Below are positions 12,890 through 24,358 of a stretch of DNA of 64,000 bases, one piece after another. Numbering within the stretch: the stretch's first letter is position 1; every line of letters starts with the position of its first letter. The notes beneath the pieces were generated by a model. That model was not told the origin of the DNA. It saw only the letters and a list, made by a program, of their open reading frames with translations, and did not search any database. This stretch comes from Cymbidium sinense (lineage: Eukaryota > Streptophyta > Magnoliopsida > Asparagales > Orchidaceae), in contig CM038217.1 in assembly GCA_021442155.1 (NCBI GenBank), forward strand, positions 150,357,834-150,421,833, given 5' to 3'. The position numbers were made by a program, and so were the translations under genes.

Positions 12890-13009
12890 AAATATATTTG
12901 ATAATCATAATTATTATTAAAACATTAAAAGCTTCTAAAAATTATTTTATGTATTTTTAAAAATAACATAAGATAAAAAAACATAAATAAAATTAATCCC
13001 AAATAAGAT

Positions 13010-13042
<33 letters not shown>
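12890..13042. repeat. Tourist-like MITE fragment plus (AC)n(AT)n
   Basis: 12890-13008 resembles the right half of the MITE at 17999-18253 (repeated AAAAATAACATAA, ending in TTAATCCC). It is followed by ACAC repeats and then AT repeats up to 13042. Confidence 0.5.
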
Positions 13043-13179
13043 GGGCTTATAAATAACTCTTTTTTTATAAAGAAATATAAAGTAGTTTGACTATTTTAGA
13101 CTTCATAGTGTAGAGTTGTCTTAAAATTTTATTTATAGAAATGATGTATATATTGTGCTAAGATCCACATGGTTGTTTG

Positions 13180-13425
13180 TATGGGCATCTACATACACAA
13201 CACAATTTTTATATGTTTTATATTTAATATATAAAATTTATTATTTATATAAATAACATTTAAATCTTTAATAATACATTAAAAATAGCATCCTTATTAA
13301 AATTTTAAAATAAAATGCACATTTTCATGCATAAAAAAAATACTATATTTATAAATATTAAAATTTAAATATTAGATATATAAATTCATATCAATTGTGT
13401 GCTATGTATATAAATCTCTCTTGTT
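13180..13425. mobile_element. MITE family 1, near-complete copy
   Basis: Left end CATCTACATACACAACACAA and right end CAATTGTGTGCTATGTATAT followed by AAAT, about 245 bp, with the family's AT-rich interior. Confidence 0.6.
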
Positions 13426-14924
13426 GTTTTTGAAGAGGGATATAAAAGCAACAAAAATAACAAAAAATAAAAAATTCCTCAAAATTTTAGAGGCTGTTTG
13501 GGATCACTTTTAATTTTTTTTATTTTTGTTATATATATATTGCCCACAAAAGTCTCAAGTTATTAGAATAGAGGAAAATATAAAGTATTTCAATGCACAT
13601 TTATGATTTGCTATTTCACTATAGAGTAAAGCTATACTTTTCAAAATAAATAAATAAATAAAATACATGTATGATATTTTTTTTACATTTATTAAGCAAC
13701 TTAATTAATTTGATATAATTTCTTATATAGTGTAATGAAAATTTTCAATATAAAGAAGACAAAAATTTTTAATTAGAATTAATGAAACCAATAATATATA
13801 ATCTTATATGATTTTTATGTAGGTAAATCAATATAATTAATCAAATTACAAATAAGATAATCTTATTGACTCTAATATAATTGTGTGATTAACATTTGAT
13901 TTAGTTTAGTTATTATAAATTAATAAATGTAATATATAGTATATACTATGAAAAATACTTAAGTAATTCAAACATTCAAAAAATTTAGGTGAGATAAAAA
14001 TTATAGTCCCAAATATTAGTTTAAAGATATTTTCTCAGATAAAACTTTTTTAAACAGAATAGCACTACTAAATGAGCTGATAAGTAGCAACGTTGATGTT
14101 ATAATATAAATGATTTTCATTACTCCAAAAGTTTTCTCACTTGCAAAGTTTAATTTAATATTTTAAAGAAAATATACTTAGTCATATGTTGATCTTTATG
14201 TGATGACTCTCCCCAAAGATATATAATATAACTATCAATTTAGTGTACTATTATAAAATTTTTGTATTTTTTAAGGTAATTTTTTTTTTAATTCTCATAG
14301 CTCTAACATTTGTATAGATTTTATCATAAAAAGGATAAAGAGTGGATTAGGAAATCAAATAACTCAATGGAGATGATTTGAGCAACTATGTGAGCCTTTG
14401 GCTATACTTATATAAATGAAAATGAAATTTGCAACCCTACATATAATTCACATAATGTAATGTGGTCTAATATGGCTTTAGTAGATGATTTTAGTTTATA
14501 CTGAGTTATTTATTCACTTTATGTAAATCTTAGATGATTTAAGTTTATCCTAAGTAAACTATAATCATTCCAATCGTTATAAGTTATTTATTTGTGACTC
14601 TTAATTTATTCTATCTTAATTCCACATAAGATAATCCTAAATGATTCATGTCAAGATTAATCCAATTAAATATCTCACCATTTCATTATCTGAAGAGATC
14701 ATAATAGTTTCAAAAAGTTTTGAAAGCTCAATCTTTATTTCCTAATAATGTGTGACTTAGTTGATTTTTTAATGATTCATTGCTTCAAGCAACTATTTGA
14801 ATGAGAGACTTTTGAATATAATTTTGCGCTAATATGGGCGTTGATGACATGATATGATGTATAGGCATTGATGTTATAGGAGAAAGAAAAAATAAATCTT
14901 TTTGGTTTATTCTACATCCTACAT
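13426..14924. other. AT-rich intergenic DNA
   Basis: A start of a Tourist-like element (AGGCTGTTTGGGATCACTTT near 13490) has no matching end. Nothing else is recognised. Confidence 0.45.
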
Positions 14925-15225
14925 TGGCCTCATGGTCATTTGAGTGTTGGGGTACCAACATAGTGGGTCCCATCGTTCCTCCTTCTTCCAATGGTCATCG
15001 GTTCATCTTAGCTGCCACCGACTACTTTTCCAAGTGGGCGGAGGCAATCCCACTTAGAGAGGTCACAGCTTAGCATGTGTTTCAGTTTTTCTGGAATCAT
15101 ATCGTATATAAGTTCGGGGTGCCTCGACGAATAATATCCGATAATGATATTGCATTCAGGAACACCAAGATCAATAACTTTGCCAGGAGACATATTATAG
15201 ATTGGAGATACTCCACCATCTAAAA
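14925..15225 (+). pseudogene. Ty3/gypsy integrase catalytic-core fragment
   Basis: A plus-strand reading with one stop codon gives the N-terminal half of an integrase core: CWGTNIVGPIVPPSS, then GHRFILAATDYFSKWAEA with the first catalytic Asp in TDYFSKW, then FGVPRRIISDND with the second Asp. The third catalytic residue (Glu) lies beyond the fragment. The phrases match those of the integrase in the minus-strand element at 55.7-56.7 kb, so both come from one family. No LTR or other domain is seen beside it. Confidence 0.8.
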
Positions 15226-16121
15226 ATAAACTCAAATTTGTCAATAGAATTATCTCAACAAGAACATCATTCAAATTCCAAATATATAAAAATCATAGTT
15301 CATTTAACTATTCAAACAAATTTCAAAGAATTTTAATTATATTTCTTCGTGTAATACTTTCTAAGGTTATTTATACATAGATTTTTGATGATTTCAATAT
15401 TATTGAAAGAGTCTTAATGTGTTAACCATTTCAAATAGTCTATGCACTATAAAATCAGAGCCTATTTGACCATTTGATTTAACTTTGAAAGATTTTATTT
15501 GTGCTTCATAATACGTCATCTTAGAATCTGGCAGCTGTAGTTTTTAAAAAAAAATATTGTGTATGTTACGTATATTTTTCTTTTCGAAAAATTCCAAAAA
15601 TAATTTCTTGACAATCACCACACGCTAACAGCTTTGATTCTCTAAAATAATTTTTTACCATAAAATTTTCTGAAAAATAGTCAAAAAGATGACTTTCTAA
15701 CTATTTTCTGAAAATCAAAACAACCAAAAAGTTGTCCTAGCCACATCCTTAGTAATTAAACTAAGATTCTTTTATATTATTTATAGAGACAAAATCTTCT
15801 CAACAAAAAAAATTAATGAGAATACAAAAAATAAATGCTCAAATTCTCCCAAAAATATTTTTTGATGACTCACATCATAATCTTGAGTGTTTTTACCCTT
15901 CGAAAATTTAAACTAATTTTTGTCTAATGATCTGCATAAATGTTATGTTCAGACCATTATTTCAACAATAAAAACACACCTTTGAAATAATTATACCAAT
16001 TAATTTTCATTGGCATATTTAATTGAGCATATTATCTTTTACTAAGTGCAAAAAAAAATCCATATTCTTAAAATTTTTAAAATTATCTTATATAAACTTT
16101 TCAGATATTAGGCTTTGATCC
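15226..16121. other. AT-rich intergenic DNA upstream of the kinase-like gene
   Basis: No gene or repeat boundary recognised. Confidence 0.5.
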
Positions 16122-16129
16122 TATAAAAG
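16122..16129 (+). promoter_or_regulatory. Candidate TATA box of the kinase-like gene
   Basis: TATAAAAG is the best TATA match upstream of the gene on this strand. It lies about 540 bp from the proposed end of the 5' UTR exon, so a closer start site is also possible. Confidence 0.3.
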
Positions 16130-16399
16130 GAGAACCTGATTAGTAAAGCGGGCATTCTGAAATCTCGTTTGATTGCTTAAATCATAAAATACCGTTTTAA
16201 AAAATAATAAATTAATCAAAACATTTTATTTATATTGTTGTTGTTAAAAATCTATATTTATTATGATCAATATAAATTCTAAGTTTCATAAATGCCTCTA
16301 AAAATCTTGTCTCAGTGTATAATTTCTATCCACAAAACCAAATTATCTACGAGCAGTGGTAATTTAGTTATTGTTGGTCAACAACCGGGTCATTTATGG

Positions 16400-16671
16400 A
16401 AGTCGGTATGGAAGGAAACGCCAAAGGCAGTCATCATTGTAGCTTTCGCTATATCTGCGGCTTTGACCAGAGCCTTTCGGTCTGCATCATCTCTGCATTC
16501 TTCCTCTCTTGTTGCTTTCTCCATTCAAATTTACTACTTTTTTTAATATCAGTTCTTGGCATTCTTCATTTATTCTTCTCAACCTCCTTGTCCCGTTCCT
16601 CTCTGGCGAGACCTCAAAGTTATTCCTCTGTATTGTGTTCGGATTGGCAAACACGGAGGGCTTCCACTGAG
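16400..16671 (+). other. Probable 5' UTR exon of the kinase-like gene
   Basis: A CT-rich, more balanced stretch before the gene ends at ACTGAG followed by a GTAAGG donor at 16672. The next acceptor (TTTTCCTACAG, ending 18280) lies 33 bp before the start codon. The left boundary is a guess. Overlapping short ORFs in this exon are not thought to encode protein, though they could act as upstream ORFs. Confidence 0.4.
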
Positions 16672-18280
16672 GTAAGGCTGTCGATGCTTTTCTTTATGGT
16701 TTTACTTGGTTAAATATCTTACAAATCGTCCCATATTTGGATTTAGAGGAGCCAGAGAAGTTTATTGGTGATCAGCAGGTCTTCAAAATCTGTACTTTTT
16801 GGGGATTTAGGGTTCATAATTTTCTGTAGCGGAAAGATGTTAAATTGATGAGAAATTACCTTTCTTAAGGTCGGTGCGTTAGTAAATTTTGATATTTAGG
16901 ATATTATTTTGTTTAATTTGGAAGTCTTTGGCATCCATTGAGAATTGTAAGGAAATTGGATGTATTGGTTTGCAAAGTCATACTCTTTATTGGAGGAGAT
17001 TTCTTGGTTTGATGCGGTATTGCCTTTGGTTTTTATTTTTCATGGTTGCGCCGTTTAATTTGACAATCTGCTGGAACTTGTTTCCTCTGATAGCAAAAAA
17101 GTTGAAATTTGATTATATCTTTCTTTTTTTTTGTCTAGACATTTGATTATATCTTAAGAAATATTGTTGGGTGGAAAATGCTACCCTATCATAGAAAAAC
17201 AAGTTGATTCTACTTTCTTTTATCTGTTGGGTATCTCGCTCCTAACTTTGGAAATTAAGTGAGGGAGCTCTAAGAGAAGGTTCTTAGGATCTTGCTAATA
17301 AGTAACTATAACTGCCAGTTTTAGTACTTTCTCTTCTACAGTTTTCAAGTTGGGCTTCCACATTTCGTAGCTATAAAGCATTAATTTAACATAAATTTTA
17401 CTCTTTAAGACTTAGTGGCCGCCTGATGCTAAAAGATGAGCTTAATACGATTTTTCACTTGTTACAACTGTTAATTTGCATGCATTATTATATGTTTGGA
17501 AAAAGACGATTGAAATATTTCCATATATGCTGTGTAATCATATTTTATTGAAGTTTATATTATACTTATCATTTTGAAATCTGCTACTTTGCAGTTTATG
17601 TTATCTTGCCCACCAGTCTAGAATTAATTAAGGGGCATCCATTTTGTGGCTTACAGTTGTTTGTAAATTGGACTAAATAAAGAATGCACTGATGTAGAAT
17701 GGTAGAAAGCTGAGATTAAAATCTCAATGTTACATTGCAAACTAGTTAGCCTGAATACACTTGTTTCTAATAATTTTCTCTATAGTTAGCTAGGTATTCT
17801 GCCATCAGCGCTTTTTGTATGAGCTACTTTTAATTTCTAATTTATATTCAATTCATTAACCTATATTCTACCTTAGGTTGTGTTTTAAGGGGATTTGGTC
17901 TCTTATTTCTTCTTGGAGACAGAGAGCAATCCCATCTTACTAAAACTACTTTGATTGTGGTCTCTGTGTTCTACATGTCAATTTGTCTTGATTGCTTAGG
18001 GGATGTTTGGAATCACTTTTGTTTTTATTTTGTTTTTTTATGCTCAATTTTAAAATAAAACATGTTTGGTTATAATTGTTGTTGTAAAAATACTCAGACA
18101 TCTAAAAGTTGTTTTGAATATTTTTAAAAATAATGTTATTTATTCTTAAAAAAAATAAGAACAATTAAAAAAATGCACTATACAAACATGTTTTTAAAAA
18201 TAACATAAAACAAAAATAGAAAACATAATATAAGATTGATCCCTAACAGGCCCTTAATATCACATTTTCTTTTCCTACAG
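16672..18280 (+). other. Probable 5' UTR intron
   Basis: Bounded by GTAAGG and CTACAG. T-rich throughout, as plant introns are, and it contains a Tourist-type MITE close to the acceptor. Confidence 0.45.
17999..18253. mobile_element. Tourist-type MITE beside the 5' UTR splice acceptor
   Basis: 255 bp flanked by TTA target duplications (17996-17998 and 18254-18256). Terminal inverted repeats are GGGGATGTTTGGAATCA and, inverted, GGGCCTGTTAGGGATCA. It is AT-rich with no ORF and ends 27 bp before the proposed intron acceptor. Confidence 0.75.
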
Positions 18281-18313
18281 TCAGGTGAAGTCAAACTATC
18301 TGGAGTTGGCAGG

Positions 18314-21300
18314 ATGGGATGCTTTACAGTTTTGAGAGGCAAGAAGAAGATAAACCAGCATTCTCTGAGCAGGAAATCAGTTTCTGTAAATGTGAACATC
18401 AGCACTGCACTTCCTGAACCAGAAAGTGGCGGACCATCTCTCCAATCTGCACCTCCAAGTTTTAGGAGTCGAACCAAACAAGTCCAACAAGCCAACCAAA
18501 CCATCAGTAGCAGGGCTCGGGCACTATCTGCTCCTTCAAGCTTAATTGTGGTTGATCAAGATGTTTCTTCTTCTATTGAATTCGATGATCAAGAAGAATT
18601 GAAGGCTCGAGGTGAACCATCAAAAGAGCAGCGATTCTTGAATCCTCTTCCTCTTCCATTACCATCTCCACGGGGTAATTCTGCATTGAAAAACATGGGA
18701 AGCTTTAAATCTAGCTCGAGTGGTCACCTTGTTCTAAATTCTGGTCCCCTGCCTCTTCCTCCGTTATCGGGAGGGGGCCTTCGGAGCTTCACCTATGAAG
18801 AGATTTCTGCTGCATGCCAACATTTTTCAGCTGATAAGTGTGTTTCTGAAGGTATCTCATCTACTATTTATAAGGCAACATTTGGAGATGATTCAGTTGG
18901 ATCAAAGAAGTTTGAAGCCACAGTCACGTGCTTACTTCCTTCCTCGCAGGTAATATTTACATATTTTGCATCACATTATATTCTGAAAGGGTTTTTTCAG
19001 TGTATAATTTTTTTTCTTTTTGGTGTTATTTGTAGGTCTATTTATGCTCAAGTTTATATGCAATGCATGTTATTTGCATTATTAAAATCATTTTGGTTTC
19101 ATGCCGGGTAGATCTACTATGGATGTTGGACATTTGTTGGGAGATTTGATGGTGAAGTATAGAGAAAGTAAGGAGGATATGATATTTGTTAATTTAGAGA
19201 AAACCTATGATAAAGTTTCAAAAGAAGTTCTTTGGAGAGTTCTAGAAAAGAAAGGATTTAATATTGGTTATATTCAAGTCATTAATGATGTGTATACTAG
19301 AGCTGTTACTTGTGCCCAAACACAAGAAGGATTGACAAAATATTTTCTTATTTTAGTTGGATTACATCAAGGATCGACTTTACACCCTTATCTTTTTGCT
19401 TTAGTTATGGATGTTCTTACTAGGAATTTACAAGAAGATGTGCCTTGGTGTATGCTTTTGTTGATGGCATTCTTCTTGTTGATAAGAATGGAGAGGTAGT
19501 CCAAGAGAAATTTGAATTACGGAGATCAACCTTAAAGTCTAAAGGTTTTCATTTGAGTAGATCTGAAACTGAATATATGGAGTGTAATTTTAGTTTTAGA
19601 AGTTCTAGTAGTGGTGTTGTGACATTGAGTGATTAAGTCATTAAAAAAAGTGAGTGTTTTAGATATCTAAGCTGTATTGTTCAAAATGATGGTGAAATAG
19701 ATGGAGATGCTATTAGTAGAATTCAAGTTGGATGGTTGAAATGGCGAAATGCATCTGACCTGTTGTGTGATAGAAAAGTATCGCTTAGACTTAAGGAAAA
19801 ATTTTATAAGATGGTGGTAAGACCTGTAATGATTTATGGTGCAGAATGTTGGCTAGTAAAAGAGAAGCGTAAGACTTGAGTTAAGTGTTCCAAAGATGAG
19901 GATGCTCAGGTGGATGAGTGGCTTTACTCTTAGAGATAAAATACGAAATGAGTATGTTCAGGAAAAGATTGGAGTAGCTCCAGTGGCAGATAAGATCTGA
20001 GAGAGTGGCCTTAGATGGTTTGATCATATAAAGCGTCAGCCATCCGATGACCCAATTAAGAGAGTAGATGTATTAGATTTCTCTTATGTTAAGAAAAGTA
20101 GAGGTAGACCTAAAAAAACTTGGTTAAGATGTATAAAAAATGACCTTAGTTTATTAGAATTAAATGGCAATTTTTCACATAATATGACACAATGGAGAAG
20201 AAGGATTCATGTAGCTGACCCCACAGTGGGATAAAGGCTTATTGTTGTTGTTGTTGTTGTCGTCTTATTGCTTGTACTATAGGCTGCACTATAATTGCTA
20301 TTTCATGGTATGCCATTGCAGTACTGGTCATTGTGTCATGTCTGGACGCTCCCTGGCTCAGTACTTAAATATAACACTGAAATAGTCAGATTTGTGGCTG
20401 ATTGGTGCCAGGCAATTAAGCTTATTGGAGTTCCTGAATCCCTGAACAATATTCAAGAGTTTAGTTTTTGCAGATTAGATCAATAAGGTGTTGTTTGGCT
20501 ACAAGTTGGATTTACTTAATCCTGTAAATCGAGATTTAGTAAATCTTGAGAGGGTTAAAATCTAAAATTATTTACCTGACAACTATTAAATCTAGATATA
20601 TCTTTATTCCTATAAACTGTTTGGCTATTTGTTTTAGGATTTAAGATTTGTGAGAGTGAGAAAATCTATTAAAGTCTATGAATAGTGGGATTTAAGAAAT
20701 TCTGAATTTAATCAATAATGGGTCCAAAACAGGATTTATCAAAGCAATAGTATTTAAAATTTATAGAATACTCGTTGTCAAGATTTAAGCTGAATCTTAC
20801 TTAAATCCTCCCAAAAATAGGATAACAACCCCTAAGTGCTACCTTCTGAAGAATACAAATCAAGTGGTGCATGGTGAGTGAAATAAGCATTTAAGGTGAC
20901 TGAATTTCTTCTCTTATATTTAATGATAAAAGATCATCTTCTTTTAACTTGTATGTAAGCACAATGATCATGTTATGTGCTTGAGAATAGGAAATTTCTG
21001 TTTACACATTAAAAGCCTAAGGTGGTTGTTAATTTCCTTGAACCAATCCCAAATAGGTGGGATAATGTTACCTGATGACAATGACAATAATGTTTGGGCT
21101 TTTCATAATGAAGAAAAAATGTAAATAAACCAATCAACTTGAAGTTCAAATATGTTATTGGCTTTTTCACTGTTCGATTATGTTTGTGTGCTGCCTTATT
21201 GTACTAGTTTGTACAACCCTGTGAAGCTCACTGAACTCTATCAGAATGCTGCACCTTCTTTACGCTTGCCATTTTCAAAAGGTGACACGGTGATTCGATC

Positions 21301-22323
21301 ATGGATGAGTTGTTTATGTTATGTGCTTATGTTTATCTAATATAAAAAGAATTTTAAGAGAAAATGACATAAAATCATGCAATCACTTTTATTCTAATTT
21401 CTGATCTGGAATAATTGTTTCTTGACAGAATTTGAAAGATTTCATCAATGCTGTTAACACAATAGCTTCATCAATAATTGTTACTTGACAGAATTTGCAA
21501 TCACTGGCAACTTTTTCTTCTAATTTCTGATCTGAAATACTTGTGGCTTAACAGAATTTGAAAGATTTCATTAATGCTGTGAACACAATTACTTCTTTAC
21601 AACATCCCCAATTGTGTAAGTTGCTTGGCTTCCATGCACGTGAGGGTTCTGATCAACGAATGTTGGTCTATGAGAGACTCTATCATGGAAGTTTAGATCG
21701 ACTGCTCTATGGGAGATCTGATGGACCTGCAATTGACTGGTCTGCAAGGATGAAACTGGCCCTTTCTGCTGCGCGTGGTCTTGCCTTCTTGCATGAAGAA
21801 GGACCTTTTCAGGTGAGACGCTCTAATTCTGCTATAATTTTCTTATGGTATATATATTTATTACCCATTTGGTGTGTCTATCTCTTTTTCTTTGCTCTTA
21901 AAAGGAACTTACTACTTTTGCCACGACTTGCTTTTGTGTTATGGTTTGTTTCAAATGCAGTAAGAAATATTTCGGCTATAGAACTTTTAACTCATTTATC
22001 TGAGTTACATTCACCTATTGATGTGTCTATTAATGCTAAACGAAAAGCTGTGTTATTGTTCATCCAATTCTTAAATGTGTTGTTTTTGGCATATTTAGTT
22101 TGAATAGTGTACCGTAATGTAAGCTTACAAGAAGAGATTTTCTTAACAATTCATTATGTAATCAATAGTATGTTAGTGCTTGTGTGCTAAAATTATAGTT
22201 TCATAAATGACCTCATTCTAGGATTTAGAAAATGGCTCAAAAATTAGATTAAATTTTATCTTGGATCAATTTTAAATCAAAATCAATGAGCTAATCTTAG
22301 CTTGACACTTGAACTAAGACAAG

Positions 22324-22368
<45 letters not shown>

Positions 22369-24079
22369 ATATATATATATATATATCAGAATCTATAAGA
22401 ATCTATAAATTTATCAATGTAACTATGTTGGATAAATAATTTGCCTCAGAAGATCAAAAATCAAGTGAGATTTAGCTTGAATTGAACTTGGATCGAAGTC
22501 AATAAGCCATAACTGTTTTGAATCGAGATTAGATCAAGCCAACCTATAACCAAGCTTGGCTGGGTTTGAGATCAAATCAAATAACTTTGAGCCGAGCACG
22601 TGTTGAGATAAATTATGTCGAGTTTAGATCGGGTTATAACCCTACTGGATTCCCATCTTTGGTAAACCTTTTGTCGATAAATGCTTCTTTCTAATTCATT
22701 TTAATTTATTGCTTGATTCCTAGGCTTAACATTTCTATGAGGGAATAGGGGTAAAAACTCCTTAATCACTTTGATGAATTGAATTTTTTTTTTTCTTTTT
22801 CAGTCTGTATTTTTCAGTTTACTTTCTTCTCAAACGTGTTCATGATCAATCCTTTTCTAATTTTGTTTCCCCTTACTCTTATAGGCCATGTTTCATGAGT
22901 TCTCAACTGCTAACATTCAAGTTGACAAAGACTTCAGTGCAAAGCTATCAGGATATGGAAGTATGTGCTATCCTCCTGAAACTGAGATCTTAAACACTTC
23001 AGCGGTGAGTGATGTAAATTATCACGAATAACTTAGTTGCTGCATAACTAAATTCAGCTTCTTCTTCATTTTGGTCTTTCAAGGGCTTGTAAACGAAAGA
23101 TAATTCCTATGATAGTTTGTTATTAACATGCATATTAGCATATCCACATTATAGTTAAAATAAAGATGCCATTAATAGTTAAGTTTTCAGAAATTAGAAT
23201 GTTAAGATTGGTTTAGCAAAATTAGAATGAAAAGCTCAGAAAATTTTATATTAAATAGATATTGGTTGCAGTATCTATTGAAGATATGATTTTTTCATAG
23301 AAATATAAAATTATTTACTCAAAATTGATTTAAAATCTAATGCAGCATTAAGCAGGGACAAATAGAGACTGGGATAAGATTAATGGTTGATGATATAGGT
23401 GTTGAGTTTTTCATTGTTCAATATGTTAATGATGGCTTCTCCTCTTCAGGTCACTGCAAATCTATCCCTTGAGACTTTAGAGAAAGGATTACTGACACCC
23501 AAGAGCAATGTATGGAGTTTTGGCGTCGTCCTTCTTGAGCTTCTCACCGGAAGAAAGAATCTGGATTCTCACCACCCGAAAGAGGAGCGAAACATCGTCA
23601 AATGGAGCAAGCCTTTCCTCGCCGACGATTGCCGCTTATCACTTATCATGGACTCGCGGATCAGAGGGCGGTGTCCGCCTAAAGCCGCTCGCACTATCGC
23701 CGATATTGCGCTCAAATGCCTCAGTAAAGACCCCTCGGACAGACCCACCATGAGGACCATCGTTGAAGCTCTGGTTAACGTACAAGATATCAAGTATCCT
23801 TGCGGATATCCACTGCAAGAACCAACATCAGTTGCAAGAAAGCAGATGGCAAAGTCTTCAAGCCTTAATGGTATAATTCTTCCAACGCCACCAATGTATT
23901 TTTCTCCTTCACCTCCATCTTCAATGAGCCAGCCATTAGTTTCACCCAGAAACTCGCTCACAGTATCTATGCCTCCTGTAACTTGTGCCTCTACTATCAC
24001 AGTGGAGGAGTATAGGACAAGTTCTGTGAGGAGGACATCTTCTTCAACAATTCGTTGGTCTGGTGTGGAGGGATTCTAA
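18314..24079 (+). CDS. Receptor-like cytoplasmic kinase family protein, predicted pseudokinase
   Basis: Four coding exons (18314-18949, 21555-21812, 22885-23004, 23450-24079), all GT-AG and phase 0, give 547 residues ending in GVEGF. The start at 18314 gives MGCF, a site for N-myristoylation (Gly2) and palmitoylation (Cys3), so membrane attachment is expected. Residues 1-150 are Ser/Pro-rich and presumably disordered; the kinase-like fold starts at about FTYEEISAAC. Catalytic landmarks are missing: the glycine loop is SEGISSTIYKA, the VAIK position is EATVT, HRD is HEF, DFG is GYG and APE is lost. Late subdomains are well kept (NVWSFGVVLLELLTGRKNLD; DPSDRPTMRTIVEAL). The C-tail of about 90 residues is Ser/Pro-rich. 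The architecture matches a conserved plant RLCK-VII-like group, so this looks like a functional scaffold or allosteric partner and not a decayed gene: all exons are open and the splice sites are good. Transcript support cannot be seen. Confidence 0.9.
19086..20262 (+). mobile_element. 5'-truncated LINE in coding intron 1
   Basis: Encodes the C-terminal half of a plant non-LTR reverse transcriptase. It begins at FGFMPGRSTMD, continues with FVNLEKTYDKV and VGLHQGSTLHPYLFALVMD, then, after a frameshift near 19445-19500, AFVDGILLVDKNGE, where the catalytic FADD is changed to FVDG. Further on, VRPVMIYGAECWLVKEK is followed by stops, and a WRRRIHVADPTVG-like end leads into a (TTG)n tail at about 20242-20260, which is usual for this LINE type. 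It lies in sense orientation in the 2.6-kb intron 18950-21554. No convincing target-site duplication was found. It is dead: there are stops, a frameshift and an altered active site. Confidence 0.85.
20487..20832. mobile_element. Tourist-type MITE in coding intron 1
   Basis: 346 bp flanked by TAA on both sides (20484-20486 and 20833-20835). Left terminus GGTGTTGTTTGGCTAC; right terminus, inverted, GGGGTTGTTATCCTA. Both are followed by GGATTTA-type subterminal words. No ORF. Confidence 0.7.
21379..21600 (+). repeat. Tandem duplication of the exon-2 splice acceptor
   Basis: Two units about 126 bp apart each contain GCAATCACT, TCTAATTTCTGATCTG, a pyrimidine tract, ACAG and the first ~45 bp of coding exon 2. 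The upstream copy's acceptor ends at 21428; the functional acceptor ends at 21554. A third short CTTGACAGAATTTG lies at 21484. Use of the upstream acceptor would put a TGA stop after 19 codons, so only the downstream one gives the full protein. Confidence 0.85.
21813..22884 (+). other. Coding intron 2, with (CT)n(AT)n microsatellite
   Basis: GTGAGA donor and TATAG acceptor. At 22325-22387 it carries about 20 CT repeats followed by about 9 AT repeats. Readable ORFs running into this intron from exon 2 are intron read-through. Confidence 0.85.
23005..23449 (+). other. Coding intron 3
   Basis: GTGAGT donor at 23005 and CCTCTTCAG acceptor at 23449. AT-rich, with no embedded element recognised. 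Confidence 0.85.
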
Positions 24080-24352
24080 GTAATTACTGTATACTACAAT
24101 TTTCTTTTCTTTTTTTTAATTTTGTTTTATTGTGTTTTTAATTGCAATGTGATGATTAGTTCATATAAGGATGATTCAGATATTTATGGCATCTGTTCAT
24201 GTATCTCTTTAAACAATAATGATTCTAAATGAAAATTCTGTAGATATGGATCAGTGTAAGGCCTGTGAATTGTGAAATATATTATAATTAGTTTTTTTTT
24301 TTTTTCATTTTTTAGTCAACTAAAATGTCATGGAGTAGAACTAATCAAATTC

Positions 24353-24358
24353 AATAAA
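24353..24358 (+). terminator. Candidate polyadenylation signal of the kinase-like gene
   Basis: AATAAA about 275 bp after the stop codon, preceded by T-rich tracts. Plant signals are loose, so earlier sites are possible. Confidence 0.3.

Noticed and set aside
16292..17146. Short plus-strand ORFs (84, 105 and 85 codons) before the kinase-like gene
   Set aside because: They lie in the probable 5' UTR exon and its intron, with no family similarity and no splice support.
19050..20290. Target-site duplication for the intron LINE
   Set aside because: TTATTTGCATT before and TTATTGCTTG after are similar but too short and AT-rich to trust.
21813..22103. Extension of the exon-2 reading beyond 21812
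   Set aside because: A consensus donor lies at 21813; the extension is hydrophobic intron translation, and the next exon joins in phase.
23569..24000. 143-codon minus-strand ORF opposite the last kinase exon
   Set aside because: Antisense shadow of a well-supported coding exon, with no recognisable domain.
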